From positions 3,369,501 to 3,433,500 of the forward strand of contig NZ_CP060296.1 of NCBI RefSeq assembly GCF_014303735.1: a stretch of 64,000 bases of DNA, read 5' to 3'. How positions within the stretch are numbered: the stretch's first letter is position 1; the number at the start of each line of letters is the position of its first letter. The translations under genes and the position numbers were made by a program. The notes below the pieces were generated by a model, which had not been told where the DNA came from, searched no databases, and was given only the letters and a program-made list of their open reading frames with translations. This DNA is from Variovorax sp. PAMC28562 (GTDB lineage Bacteria; Pseudomonadota; Gammaproteobacteria; Burkholderiales; Burkholderiaceae_C). This document shows positions 31,290 through 39,903 of the stretch, one piece after another.

Positions 31290-32456
31290 ATGAACCGACC
31301 TACATCACCCGCACTGTCGAGCCAGGTTGCCGGCGACAGCATCGCCTGGATCCGCGTCTCGTCTTGCTACCTGCCGCTCGCCAACCCGATCAGCGATGCC
31401 AAGGTGCTGACCGGGCGGCAGAAGCCGATGACGGAAATCGCGATGCTCTTTGCCGAGATCGAGACGAAGGACGGGCACAAGGGGCTGGGCTTCAGCTACT
31501 CGAAGCGCGCCGGTGGGCCAGGGCAATTCGCGCATGCGAAAGAGATCGCACCCGCGTTGCTGGGCGAAGACCCGAGCGACATCTCGAAGCTGTGGACCAA
31601 GCTGAGCTGGGCCGGCGCATCGGTGGGGCGCAGCGGCATGGCGGTGCAGTCCATCGGTGCCTTCGATGTCGCGCTGTACGACCTGAAGGCGCGCCGCGCC
31701 GGCCTGTCGCTTGCCAAGCTGCTCGGCTCGCAGCGTGACTCGGTGCGCTGCTACAACACCTCGGGCGGCTTCCTGCACACGCCCATCGATCAGCTGGTGG
31801 TCAACGCATCGGCATCGATCGAGCGCGGCATCGGCGGCATCAAGCTGAAGGTCGGGCAACCCGATGGAAAGCTCGACATCCGCCGCGTCGAAGCCGTCCG
31901 AAAACACTTGGGTGACGACGTGGCGCTGATGGTCGATGCCAACCAGCAATGGGACCGGCCGACGGCGCAACGCATGTGCCGCATCTTCGAGCAGTTCAAC
32001 CTGATCTGGATCGAAGAGCCGCTCGATGCGTACGACAACGAAGGCCATGCCGCACTCGCCGCCACCTTCGACACGCCCATCGCCACCGGCGAAATGCTGA
32101 CCAGCGCGGCCGAGCACGGCGAGCTGATCTGCCATCGCGCGGCCGACTACCTGATGCCCGACGCACCCCGCGTCGGCGGCATCACGCCGTTTCTGAAGAT
32201 CGCTGCACAGGCAGAGCAGGCGGGCCTGATGCTCGGCCCGCACTTCGCGATGGAGTTGCACGTGCATCTGGGCGCGGTGTACGCGACCGAGCCATGGGTC
32301 GAGCACTTCGACTGGCTCGAGCCTCTCTTCAACGAGCGGCTCGAAATCGCCAACGGCCGCATGCTGGTGCCGACGCGTCCTGGGCTCGGGCTCAGCCTGA
32401 GCGAGCAGTGCAAGGCGTGGACCCGTGAAGAAGTCGAAGTGGGCAAGCGGCCCTGA
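31290..32456 (+). CDS. Enolase-superfamily dehydratase, L-talarate/galactarate dehydratase-like
   Basis: Mandelate racemase/muconate lactonizing family protein of 388 residues. It has the K-x-K acid/base pair in GIGGIKLKVGQPDGK, metal ligands in MVDANQQW, IEEPLD and ATGEM, and the partner His in LMLGPHFAMELHVHL. Length and context fit the talarate/galactarate dehydratase branch, which would make the same 5-keto-4-deoxyglucarate as GudD and GarD. Other MR-group functions cannot be excluded. It follows the binding-protein stop by 10 bases. Confidence 0.75.
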   Translation: MNRPTSPALSSQVAGDSIAWIRVSSCYLPLANPISDAKVLTGRQKPMTEIAMLFAEIETKDGHKGLGFSYSKRAGGPGQFAHAKEIAPALLGEDPSDISKLWTKLSWAGASVGRSGMAVQSIGAFDVALYDLKARRAGLSLAKLLGSQRDSVRCYNTSGGFLHTPIDQLVVNASASIERGIGGIKLKVGQPDGKLDIRRVEAVRKHLGDDVALMVDANQQWDRPTAQRMCRIFEQFNLIWIEEPLDAYDNEGHAALAATFDTPIATGEMLTSAAEHGELICHRAADYLMPDAPRVGGITPFLKIAAQAEQAGLMLGPHFAMELHVHLGAVYATEPWVEHFDWLEPLFNERLEIANGRMLVPTRPGLGLSLSEQCKAWTREEVEVGKRP

Positions 32457-32458
32457 CG

Positions 32459-32480
32459 GACGCCCTACTTGCTGGGCGTC
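32459..32480. other. Hairpin at a convergent gene junction
   Basis: GACGCCC (32459-32465) pairs with GGGCGTC (32474-32480) around an 8-base loop, overlapping the 3' end of the GntR-type gene. There is no T tract, so it is only a possible pause or bidirectional stop. Confidence 0.3.
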
Positions 32481-33235
32481 GAAGCGGCGGGCAGCGCCAA
32501 CAGCGGTGACTGCAGCAAGAGCGTCGCCGTCTTCTGAAGGTGCCGCGAGATGAGCTTTTGCGCACCAGGCACATCGCGACGCAGCACGGCGTTGAACAGC
32601 GCCTTGTGCTCGCCCTGCACGTCGCGCGCAACCACCGCCAGCGGCGCCGACAACTGCCGATAACGCTCGCTCTGTTGATAGAGCACGGTATGCATGCGGC
32701 GCAGCCAGACATTGGGACAGCCGGCGATCATCGCGTGATGGAAGTTGGCGTGGGCAAGCGTCCATTCGGCCGACAGATGCTGGCGGTCATGCTGGTCGCG
32801 CTCGTGCAGCCGGGTGAGTTGATGGAAAGCCGCGACGAGCACGCTTTCCCAGTTCAGGTCGCCGTGCTCTATCGCATCGGCAATGCACAGCTTCTCGATC
32901 TCGACACGTGCTCGAACGAGTTGCGTAAGGTCCGCTTCCGACACCGCCGTCACGCGGTAACCGCGCTGAGGTTCAGATACCACCAGCGCATCGGCTTCGA
33001 GCATCGCGAGCGCCTCACGCACGGCCCCTGCGCTCACCGCGAGTTCGAGCGCCAATGCTGCGATGTTCAGCTTGGCCCCCGGAAGCAGGCGACCCGAAAG
33101 GATGTCGGCGTGCATGCGCTCGTAGACCAAACGGTTGTTCATCAGCCGGTTGTTCGTCAGCGATTGCTTGCCGTTTGGATCGGTGCTGGCGGCGAGTCTC
33201 ATGAGATGTCGAATGGGGCGCTGGCTTAGGGTCAT
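32465..33235 (-). CDS. GntR-family regulator (FadR subfamily, FCD domain)
   Basis: A 256-residue GntR regulator. The N-terminal winged helix includes RLVYERMHADILSGRLLPGAKLNIAALALELAVSAGAVREALAMLEADALV. The C-terminal all-helical FCD domain has metal-type residues in ANFHHAMIAGC and a GEHKALFNAVLRRD helix. ATG 33235 is chosen; the frame is open further up, but into the AT-rich promoter gap. It is convergent with the dehydratase and divergent from the dioxygenase operon, which it probably controls. Confidence 0.88.
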   Translation of the reverse strand: MTLSQRPIRHLMRLAASTDPNGKQSLTNNRLMNNRLVYERMHADILSGRLLPGAKLNIAALALELAVSAGAVREALAMLEADALVVSEPQRGYRVTAVSEADLTQLVRARVEIEKLCIADAIEHGDLNWESVLVAAFHQLTRLHERDQHDRQHLSAEWTLAHANFHHAMIAGCPNVWLRRMHTVLYQQSERYRQLSAPLAVVARDVQGEHKALFNAVLRRDVPGAQKLISRHLQKTATLLLQSPLLALPAASTPSK

Positions 33236-33294
33236 CGCGGGAAAACCCCTGCAATGCGGGCGCCCTGGACGCTTGTGTATTGAATGACTAAAAA

Positions 33295-33303
33295 TATATG
33301 ATA
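33295..33303. promoter_or_regulatory. TATATGATA element in the gntR-dioxygenase gap
   Basis: Nine bases match the core of the AT-rich palindrome repeated in the 46-60 kb region (TATATGATATA), but the right half is broken. It sits 26 bp before the dioxygenase ATG and 60 bp before the gntR ATG. It could be a weak or related GntR-family site. Confidence 0.35.
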
Positions 33304-33328
33304 AGCCAACAAATGTACTGAGACAACC

Positions 33329-34327
33329 ATGGCCGCAGTCCACTCACTCGATCTCATCGTGTTCACCGTGCCTGACCTCGCGGAGGCCGAACGCTTCTAT
33401 GCCGCATTCGGTTTGCGGACAGAACTGGTGGACAGCAAGCTGGCGCTCTTCACAGACGGTAACCCGCACTGCTGGGCCGTGCTGCACGAGGTGCGCGGTC
33501 AGCCGAAGAAGCTGCAGTACCTGAGCTTCGGATGTTTCGAGCAGGACTTCGAGGCCATCGCGCAGAACGCCGAAATGCATCGACTCAAGACCTGCGAGCC
33601 GCATCCGCTCTCGCGCATTGCAGGACTTTCTGGTGACTCGCAAGACGCGGCACAGAGCTTGTGGTTGCAGCATCCCGAAGGCTTTCCGGTGCAGATCAGG
33701 CCCGCGCCAAAAAGCTCGCCGACGCAGAAGAGCGTTGCATCGCGCGAGCCGGCCGTGCCTGAGGGCAAGGGCGCGGCGTCGAACCGCGCCCGCGTTCCCC
33801 AGGTGCGGCCGCGGCGCCTGTCGCACGCGCTGTTTTTCTCCGGCGACGTCGCAGGTGCAGTGGCTTTCTACGAGCAGGCGCTGGGCCTGCGCGTGACCGA
33901 TCGATCGAGCGACGTGATCGTGTTCATGCATGGCGTCCACGGCAGCGACCACCATTTGCTCGCGCTCGCCAAGAGCGACGGACCCGGCTTGCACCACCTC
34001 AGCTGGGACGTTGCCAGTGTCGACGAGGTCGGCACGGGCATGGAGCAAATGCTCATTGCGGGCCACGAGCGCGGCTGGGGCATGGGCCGCCACGTGCTCG
34101 GCTCCAACTACTTCTATTACGTGCGCGACCCGTGGGGCAGTTACTGCGAGTACTCGTTCGACATCGACTTCGTGCCTTACGGATTCGACTGGCCAAGTGC
34201 AGACCATCCGCTCGAAGACTCGTTCTATGTCTGGGGACCGCGCGTGCCCGAAGACTTCGTCAAGAACTATGAAACAACACCGCCGCACACACCCGAAGTG
34301 ACTGCGGACGAGATCACACCCTCCTGA
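33329..34327 (+). CDS. VOC-superfamily extradiol-type dioxygenase
   Basis: A 332-residue protein with two vicinal-oxygen-chelate modules: residues about 5-130 (LDLIVFTVPDLAEAERFYAAFGL) and about 165-290 (LSHALFFSGDVAGAVAFYEQALGL), joined by a Ser/Pro/Lys-rich linker. The second module keeps the 2-His-1-carboxylate set expected for type I extradiol enzymes: His in RLSHALFF, His in GLHHLSWD, and Glu in SYCEYSFDID. It heads an operon with a fumarylacetoacetase-family hydrolase and a Liv transporter, so ring cleavage of an imported aromatic is likely. The substrate is unknown. Confidence 0.8.
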   Translation: MAAVHSLDLIVFTVPDLAEAERFYAAFGLRTELVDSKLALFTDGNPHCWAVLHEVRGQPKKLQYLSFGCFEQDFEAIAQNAEMHRLKTCEPHPLSRIAGLSGDSQDAAQSLWLQHPEGFPVQIRPAPKSSPTQKSVASREPAVPEGKGAASNRARVPQVRPRRLSHALFFSGDVAGAVAFYEQALGLRVTDRSSDVIVFMHGVHGSDHHLLALAKSDGPGLHHLSWDVASVDEVGTGMEQMLIAGHERGWGMGRHVLGSNYFYYVRDPWGSYCEYSFDIDFVPYGFDWPSADHPLEDSFYVWGPRVPEDFVKNYETTPPHTPEVTADEITPS

Positions 34328-34346
34328 GCACCTGAAAGAAAATTCC

Positions 34347-35219
34347 ATGCGTTTCGTTTCGTTCCTTTCCGATGCCGGCACACCAGCCGCCACTGCCCAT
34401 GTGGGTGTTCGCGTTGGCAATGATGTAGTCGATATCACCGCCGATGGCTTGCCCGCCACGCTTGAAGAACTGCTTGCGCTGGGCGATGCCGGTATGGCGG
34501 CCGCGCGTGCCGCACTGGGCCGTGCAACCTGCAAGCTGCCTGCCGCCGGCCTCCGCTTGCTCGCGCCGTTTCGAGCACCGGCGAAGGCCATCGCGGTCGG
34601 CCTGAACTACGTCGACCATGCGGCCGAAAGCAAGTTCGATCCGCCGACCTATCCGGTGCTGTTCCATCGCTTTCCCAGCTCTTGGGTCGGCCACGGCGAG
34701 TCGATCGTTCGGCCGCATGTGTCGGAACAGTTCGACTACGAAGGCGAACTGCTGGTGGTCATCGGCAAGGGCGGCCGCTACATCGACAAGGCCGATGCAC
34801 TGAAGCACGTCGCCGGTTATTCGATCTTCAACGATGGGTCGTTGCGCGACTACCAGTTCAAGTCGGCGCAATGGATGATGGGCAAGAACTTCGATCGTTC
34901 GGGATCGATGGGCCCGGACTTCGTCACCGCCGACGAGTTGCCAGAAGGCGCACGTGGCCTGAAGCTCCAGACCCGGCTCAACGGCAAGGTGGTACAGGAC
35001 GCCAACACGCGCGACATGATTTTCGACGTGGCCACGTTGGTTTCGGTGTGCTCCGAACCCTTCGCGCTGGAGCCGGGCGACGTCATCATTTCCGGCACGC
35101 CGTCGGGCGTCGGGCTGGCGCGCAAGCCGCCGTTGTGGATGCGGGCGGGTGATGTGTGCGAAGTTGAGATCGAAGGTGTCGGGCTGCTGTCGAACACGGT
35201 GGTCGACGAGCAGGCATAG
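34347..35219 (+). CDS. Fumarylacetoacetate hydrolase family protein
   Basis: A 290-residue FAH-family enzyme. The catalytic domain (about 75-285) has AIAVGLNYVDHAAES, the metal-binding FDYEGELLVVIGKGG and DGSLRDYQFKSAQWMMGKNFD, then GDVIISGTPSGVG. Family members hydrolyse or decarboxylate ring-cleavage products. It starts 19 bp after the dioxygenase stop, which fits a two-step extradiol pathway. Confidence 0.88.
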   Translation: MRFVSFLSDAGTPAATAHVGVRVGNDVVDITADGLPATLEELLALGDAGMAAARAALGRATCKLPAAGLRLLAPFRAPAKAIAVGLNYVDHAAESKFDPPTYPVLFHRFPSSWVGHGESIVRPHVSEQFDYEGELLVVIGKGGRYIDKADALKHVAGYSIFNDGSLRDYQFKSAQWMMGKNFDRSGSMGPDFVTADELPEGARGLKLQTRLNGKVVQDANTRDMIFDVATLVSVCSEPFALEPGDVIISGTPSGVGLARKPPLWMRAGDVCEVEIEGVGLLSNTVVDEQA

Positions 35220-35293
35220 ACGCGCCACTGCAATTGGCAGTGAGACTGGCGCCGACGAGCGCGGACCCAAATACAAATACAGGAGACAAGACA

Positions 35294-36511
35294 ATGCAAT
35301 TCGACCGCCGCACATTTCTCTCGGCCCTCGCGGCTCTGGGTGTTCCTGGCCTTGCTGGCATCACTGGCCCGGCGCATGCGCAAGCACCCACCGGCGCGCC
35401 AATTAAGATCGGTGGCACGCTGGCACTCACCGGGCCGCTGTCGGCCACCGCCATGATCCACAAGCTCGTTGGCGAGATGTACATCGAGGAGCTGAATCGC
35501 CGGGGTGGCTTGCTTGGCCGGCCTGTGGAATGGGTGCTGAAAGACGACCAGTCCAAGCCCGATCTGGCGCGCACGCTGTACGAGCAGCTTGTCACCGCCG
35601 ACAAGGTCGACTTGTTGATCGGGCCTTACGCCACGGGTTCGATTCTGTCGGCAATGGGCGTCGCGCAGCGCTACAACAAGACGTTGGTGCACCACACCTT
35701 CGGCGTGCCGAGCCTGGCCAAGTACGAGCAGCAATTTCCTGCGTGGGCGATGGGGCCGGACCCGCAGACGACGGTGCCTACCCTGGTGCTCGACGCGCTC
35801 GCTGCATCGCCCAAGCCTCCGAAGACCATCGCGATTTTGACGAGCAAGTTTCCGTCGGTGCAGTTCGTGTCTTACGGCGCGCGCGAGGTTGCGAAGAAGC
35901 GCGGCTTGCAAGAGGTACTTTTCCTCGAATGGGACTTCGGCAATCGCGATTTCGGGCCGATTGCAGGCCGCGTCAAGGAGGCCAATCCCGACTTCGTCTG
36001 GAACGGCGCGCTCGGGCTCGAAGGCAACCAGATGCTCGACGCGATGAAGAAGATCGACTACCACCCGCCAAGCCATTTCTATCTCTACCCAGCCCCCGGT
36101 CCGATGATGAAAGCCGCCGAAGGCAACGGCGCGCTCACCGTCACCATCTTCGAAGACCAGGCGCCGTTCACCAACAATCCGGTGGCCGCGGCGTTTGCCA
36201 GGAACTTTCGCGAGCGCGCGACCAAAGCCAATCTGCCCGACACCGGTGCCGAGACGCAGGCCGCGTCGTCCTATGCGGCGTGGCAGATCATCGAAGCCGG
36301 CGTGGTCGCGACCAAGTCGCTCGACGACAAGGCCATCGCGACCTGGATCAAGGGCAACCAGATCGACACCATCGAAGGCAAGTTGCGTTTCAACGAGCGC
36401 GGCAACTTCGGCGCCGATCTGTCGAAGCTGAAGCAGGTGCAGGACGGCCGCTGGGTCACCGTGTGGCCGGCCGACTGGGCGGCGGCGGGTATCAAGCTGC
36501 GCAACGCCTGA
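35294..36511 (+). CDS. Branched-chain amino acid-type ABC transporter substrate-binding protein
   Basis: A 405-residue type I periplasmic binding protein of the LivK/HAAT family. The N-terminus (MQFDRRTFLSALAAL and a hydrophobic stretch ending AHAQA) carries a twin-arginine motif, so export by Tat is likely. The mature part starts PIKIGGTLALTGPLSA as usual. AGGAGA precedes ATG 35294. It is encoded between the FAH-family gene and its permease genes; the ligand is probably an aromatic or related acid, not an amino acid (inference). Confidence 0.88.
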   Translation: MQFDRRTFLSALAALGVPGLAGITGPAHAQAPTGAPIKIGGTLALTGPLSATAMIHKLVGEMYIEELNRRGGLLGRPVEWVLKDDQSKPDLARTLYEQLVTADKVDLLIGPYATGSILSAMGVAQRYNKTLVHHTFGVPSLAKYEQQFPAWAMGPDPQTTVPTLVLDALAASPKPPKTIAILTSKFPSVQFVSYGAREVAKKRGLQEVLFLEWDFGNRDFGPIAGRVKEANPDFVWNGALGLEGNQMLDAMKKIDYHPPSHFYLYPAPGPMMKAAEGNGALTVTIFEDQAPFTNNPVAAAFARNFRERATKANLPDTGAETQAASSYAAWQIIEAGVVATKSLDDKAIATWIKGNQIDTIEGKLRFNERGNFGADLSKLKQVQDGRWVTVWPADWAAAGIKLRNA

Positions 36512-36512
36512 G

Positions 36513-37367
36513 ATGGCGATGCCGAGTTTCACGCTGCTGACGCAAGCCGTCGTCAGCGGCTTGTTCACGGGCGCGATCTACGGGCTGCTCGGCCTGGGGT
36601 TGAGCCTGTCGTGGGGTTTGTTGCGGCAGATCAACCTGGCACATTTCGGCCTTGCATTTGCCAGTGCGTATCTGACCTATGCGCTGAACGAGCACGGTGT
36701 CGATTCGCTCTTTGCACTCCTGATCATGCCGCCGGTGTTCTTCGTCATCGGCGCGGCCATCCAATGGGTGATGGCGCGTTTCAAGGTGAGCCCGTTCAAC
36801 TCGTTGCTCGTGACCTTCGGGCTCACCATCATTCTCGAAGCGCTGCTGCAGTGGATCTGGACCGCCGATTACCGTCGGCTCGAAACGCCCTATGGCGACA
36901 TGAAATTGCGTGTCGGCGGCATCTACTTTCCATTGCCGGAGATGATCACGCTCGGGATCAGTGTCGCCGTCGCCGCTGCGGTGTGGCTGGTGTTCCGGCG
37001 CAGCGACATCGGCAAGGCGATTCGCGCGGCGGCTGAAGATGCGCCCATCGCGGTCGCCTTCGGCATCAATGAAAAAGCGCTCGCACTCGGACTCGCGGGA
37101 CTGAACGCTGCACTGGCCTCGATCGCCGGCGTCTGCATCGCGCTGACGTACACGCTGGCGCCGTCGCAGATCTTCACGTGGGTCGGCGTGGTGTTCGCGG
37201 TAGTGATGCTCGGTGGCCTCGGCCGACCTTGGGGCCCGTTGATCGCAGGCTGCGCCATCGGCGTCGTCGAAGCGCTGACCATGGCCATCGCCGCGCCGGC
37301 CTGGGCGCCGCTGGTGTCGTTCTCGCTGCTGCTCGTCATGCTGCTCACGCGGCCGGGGAGGGCATGA
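36513..37367 (+). CDS. Liv-type ABC transporter permease (LivH-like)
   Basis: Membrane permease of 284 residues with about eight hydrophobic segments, including the LivH-type start LFTGAIYGLLGLGLSLSWGLLRQINLAHF and the EAA-like loop IGKAIRAAAEDAPIAVAFGI. Its ATG follows the binding-protein stop by one base. Confidence 0.9.
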   Translation: MAMPSFTLLTQAVVSGLFTGAIYGLLGLGLSLSWGLLRQINLAHFGLAFASAYLTYALNEHGVDSLFALLIMPPVFFVIGAAIQWVMARFKVSPFNSLLVTFGLTIILEALLQWIWTADYRRLETPYGDMKLRVGGIYFPLPEMITLGISVAVAAAVWLVFRRSDIGKAIRAAAEDAPIAVAFGINEKALALGLAGLNAALASIAGVCIALTYTLAPSQIFTWVGVVFAVVMLGGLGRPWGPLIAGCAIGVVEALTMAIAAPAWAPLVSFSLLLVMLLTRPGRA

Positions 37368-37368
37368 G

Positions 37369-39165
37369 ATGAAGCGCTCGTTATTGGTGCTATTGGTAGT
37401 TGTCGCATGTCTTGCCGCGCTGCCTTTCGTCGGGCTGCCGCGCTCGTGGGAATCGGTGCTGTACATGGTCTTTCACTGGATCGCCTTGGCGACATCGTGG
37501 AATCTGCTGTCGGGCTACTCGGGGTATTTCTCTTTTGGCCATGGCGCCTTCTTCGGCATTGGCATGTACACGACTGCGGTGCTGGCGACGCGCTTCGACA
37601 TTCCGTTTCTCTGGACACTCCCTGCCGCGGCGCTGGTGTCAGCGCTGTTCGGCAGCGTGCTCGGCGCGGTGGCGTTTCGGGTCAAGTCGGTGCGGGGTGA
37701 AGTCTTCGCGTTGCTGACGCTGGCCGCCACCTTCGTCGTCGCGACCGTCATCGTCAACACGCCCATCGACGGAGGGCCGGGCGTTTATCTCAACGGGGTG
37801 GCCGTGCCCGTGCTGGCGCCCACAGCGTCGGGCAGCTTCTACCTGCTGTCGTTGCTCGCGGCGGCCTTGGCGGTGCTCGCCGCCATCGTGGTCTTCTACT
37901 CGCGCTTGGGCACCGGCCTCTTCGCGATCCGCGACGACGAAGACGTGGCCGAGGTCATGGGCGTGCCGACCTATCGCTACAAGCTGCTGGCACTGGCTCT
38001 TTCGAGCGGGCTGGCCGGGCTGGTCGGCGGCATCCACGCGCTGTTCGTTTCTTACGTGACGACGGCCGACACCTTTGGCATCACGCTGCCGCTCACGGTC
38101 GTGTTGATGGCAGTGCTCGGTGGATCGCGGCATTGGGCCGGCCCTGCGGTCGGCGCGGTGGCGATCACCGCGTTGCTGTTCGGCTTTACCTCGGCCGACA
38201 ACGCGATCGCCGGCAAGGTGGTGCTGGGTCTGGTGCTGATCCTGGTGATCCTGTTCATGCCGCACGGCGTGCTGGGTCGCTGGACGAAGCGCAAGGCGCC
38301 ATTGCGGCCGGCGGTCATCGCGACAGCGAGGCCGCGATCGACCTTCGCTGTGAACATAGCGTCGACGGATACGGCAAGCGACTTGTTGCTCAGCACGCGC
38401 GGCCTCGCGAAATCGTTCAACGGCGTGCAGGCGCTGCGTGGCGTCGATGTCGACGTCCGGCGCGGAGAGATCCTTGGCTTGCTGGGGCCGAACGGTTCCG
38501 GCAAATCGACCTTCATCAACGTGGTGAGCGGGCATTACCTCGCCACTGCGGGGCAGGTGAAGTTCGACGAGCGCGAGGTCACCGGCATCGCAGCGCACCG
38601 CGTTGCACGCAGCGGCATCGCACGCACATACCAAATACCGCGACCGTTCTCGAACTTGACCGTGCTCGAAAACGTCGCGCTCACCTCCATGTTCGGTGCT
38701 GAAGGATTGGGCCGACACGCCGCCGAAGCGCAAGCCTGGCAATGGCTTGCGTTCACCGGCTTGTCGGAGCGCGCCGGCGCCTTGCCCGACGAGCTCAACC
38801 TGCACCAGCGCAAGTTCCTCGAATTCGCGCGGGCGCTTGCGGCGCGGCCTCAGTTGCTGATGCTCGACGAGGTGTTGTCGGGCCTCACGCCATCCGAGAT
38901 CGACGGTGCCGTGGCACTCATCGAGCGCATCCGCGCCGAGGGCACGACGATCGTCTTCGTCGAGCATGTGATGCGCGCGGTGGCTGCGCTTTGCGACCGT
39001 ATCGTCGTGTTCGATCGCGGCGCGGTGCTCGCGAGCGGCGCGTTCGCCGACGTCATGGCGCAAGCCGATGTCGTGGTGGCGTACCTGGGCAAAGGCATCG
39101 ACGCCGGCGGCGTAACGCGCGATGACAAACCCGACACTTCGCTGGAGGCGATTCATGCTGCTTGA
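37369..39165 (+). CDS. Fused Liv-type permease and ATPase (LivM-LivG)
   Basis: One 598-residue chain joins a LivM-like permease (residues about 1-310; GYSGYFSFGHGAFFGIGMYTT, FAIRDDEDVAEVMGVP) to an ABC ATPase (about 340-580). The ATPase has Walker A GPNGSGKST, Walker B LLMLDE and the switch His in FVEHVMRAV. The ABC signature is degenerate, reading LNLHQRKFLEFARAL instead of LSGGQ. The start is one base after the livH-like stop. Separate livM and livG genes are the ancestral form; fusions of this kind are known in the family. Confidence 0.9.
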   Translation: MKRSLLVLLVVVACLAALPFVGLPRSWESVLYMVFHWIALATSWNLLSGYSGYFSFGHGAFFGIGMYTTAVLATRFDIPFLWTLPAAALVSALFGSVLGAVAFRVKSVRGEVFALLTLAATFVVATVIVNTPIDGGPGVYLNGVAVPVLAPTASGSFYLLSLLAAALAVLAAIVVFYSRLGTGLFAIRDDEDVAEVMGVPTYRYKLLALALSSGLAGLVGGIHALFVSYVTTADTFGITLPLTVVLMAVLGGSRHWAGPAVGAVAITALLFGFTSADNAIAGKVVLGLVLILVILFMPHGVLGRWTKRKAPLRPAVIATARPRSTFAVNIASTDTASDLLLSTRGLAKSFNGVQALRGVDVDVRRGEILGLLGPNGSGKSTFINVVSGHYLATAGQVKFDEREVTGIAAHRVARSGIARTYQIPRPFSNLTVLENVALTSMFGAEGLGRHAAEAQAWQWLAFTGLSERAGALPDELNLHQRKFLEFARALAARPQLLMLDEVLSGLTPSEIDGAVALIERIRAEGTTIVFVEHVMRAVAALCDRIVVFDRGAVLASGAFADVMAQADVVVAYLGKGIDAGGVTRDDKPDTSLEAIHAA

Positions 39166-39886
39166 GATGAATTCGATCCGGGTCGCCTACGGTGCGGCGA
39201 CCGCGCTGTGGGATGTGTCGCTCTCGGTCGCGGCCGGTGAGTTGCTTTGCGTGGTCGGCCCCAACAGCGCTGGCAAGAGCACGCTCATCAACACCATCGC
39301 CGGGCTCAACCGGCTGTCCGCCGGCTCGTACTTTCTGGATGGAAAGGATCTGTCGCGCATGCCGTCGCATCGCTTCTGCTCGGAAGGCATCGCGCTGGTG
39401 CCGGAGAGCCGTCGTCTGTTCGGGCAGATGACCGTGCGCGAGAACCTCGAACTCGGCAGCTATGCAGTGCATGCGAAGCCGTACCGGGTGCAGACGCTGG
39501 AGCGCGTCTGCGCGTTGTTTCCGATGCTGGTGTCGCGGCTCGCGCAGCCCGCGGGTTCGCTGTCGGGCGGACAGCAGCAGATGGTGGCGATCGGCCGCGC
39601 GCTGATGGCGCGGCCCCGGTTGCTGCTGCTCGACGAGCCGTCGCTCGGGTTGGCGCCAAGCGTGGTGCACGACATGTTCGAGGCCATCCGAACCATCCAC
39701 GCCGAGGGCATGGCCGTGCTGCTGGTCGAACAGAACGTCGGTATGGCGCTGGCGGTGGCCGATCGCGGCGCGGTGCTGGAAGAAGGACGCATCGTGGCCA
39801 GCGGAACGCCGACGGAGTTGGCGGGTCGGCCCGAAATCCGGCGGGCCTATCTGGGCGCTGGCGCGGACGGGGATGAGACCCGGTGA
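39155..39886 (+). CDS. Liv-type ABC transporter ATPase (LivF-like)
   Basis: A 243-residue ATPase with Walker A GPNSAGKST, a canonical signature LSGGQQQMVAIGRAL, Walker B LLLLDEPSLGL and the switch His replaced by Gln in LLVEQNVGMAL, as usual for LivF. ATG 39155 overlaps the fusion gene by 11 bases. With the binding protein, LivH and LivMG it completes one importer. Confidence 0.92.
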   Translation: MLLEMNSIRVAYGAATALWDVSLSVAAGELLCVVGPNSAGKSTLINTIAGLNRLSAGSYFLDGKDLSRMPSHRFCSEGIALVPESRRLFGQMTVRENLELGSYAVHAKPYRVQTLERVCALFPMLVSRLAQPAGSLSGGQQQMVAIGRALMARPRLLLLDEPSLGLAPSVVHDMFEAIRTIHAEGMAVLLVEQNVGMALAVADRGAVLEEGRIVASGTPTELAGRPEIRRAYLGAGADGDETR

Positions 39887-39903
39887 GGGGACAGAATCGA
39901 GGG

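Noticed and set aside
30233..31342. Upstream part of a 713-codon minus-strand frame that ends in the LacI-type gene
   Set aside because: The upstream half is antisense to the Bug-type binding-protein gene; the LacI-family homology begins only after GTG 30232.
34850..36568. A 572-codon minus-strand open frame
   Set aside because: Antisense to the FAH-family and Liv binding-protein genes, with biased composition and no motif.
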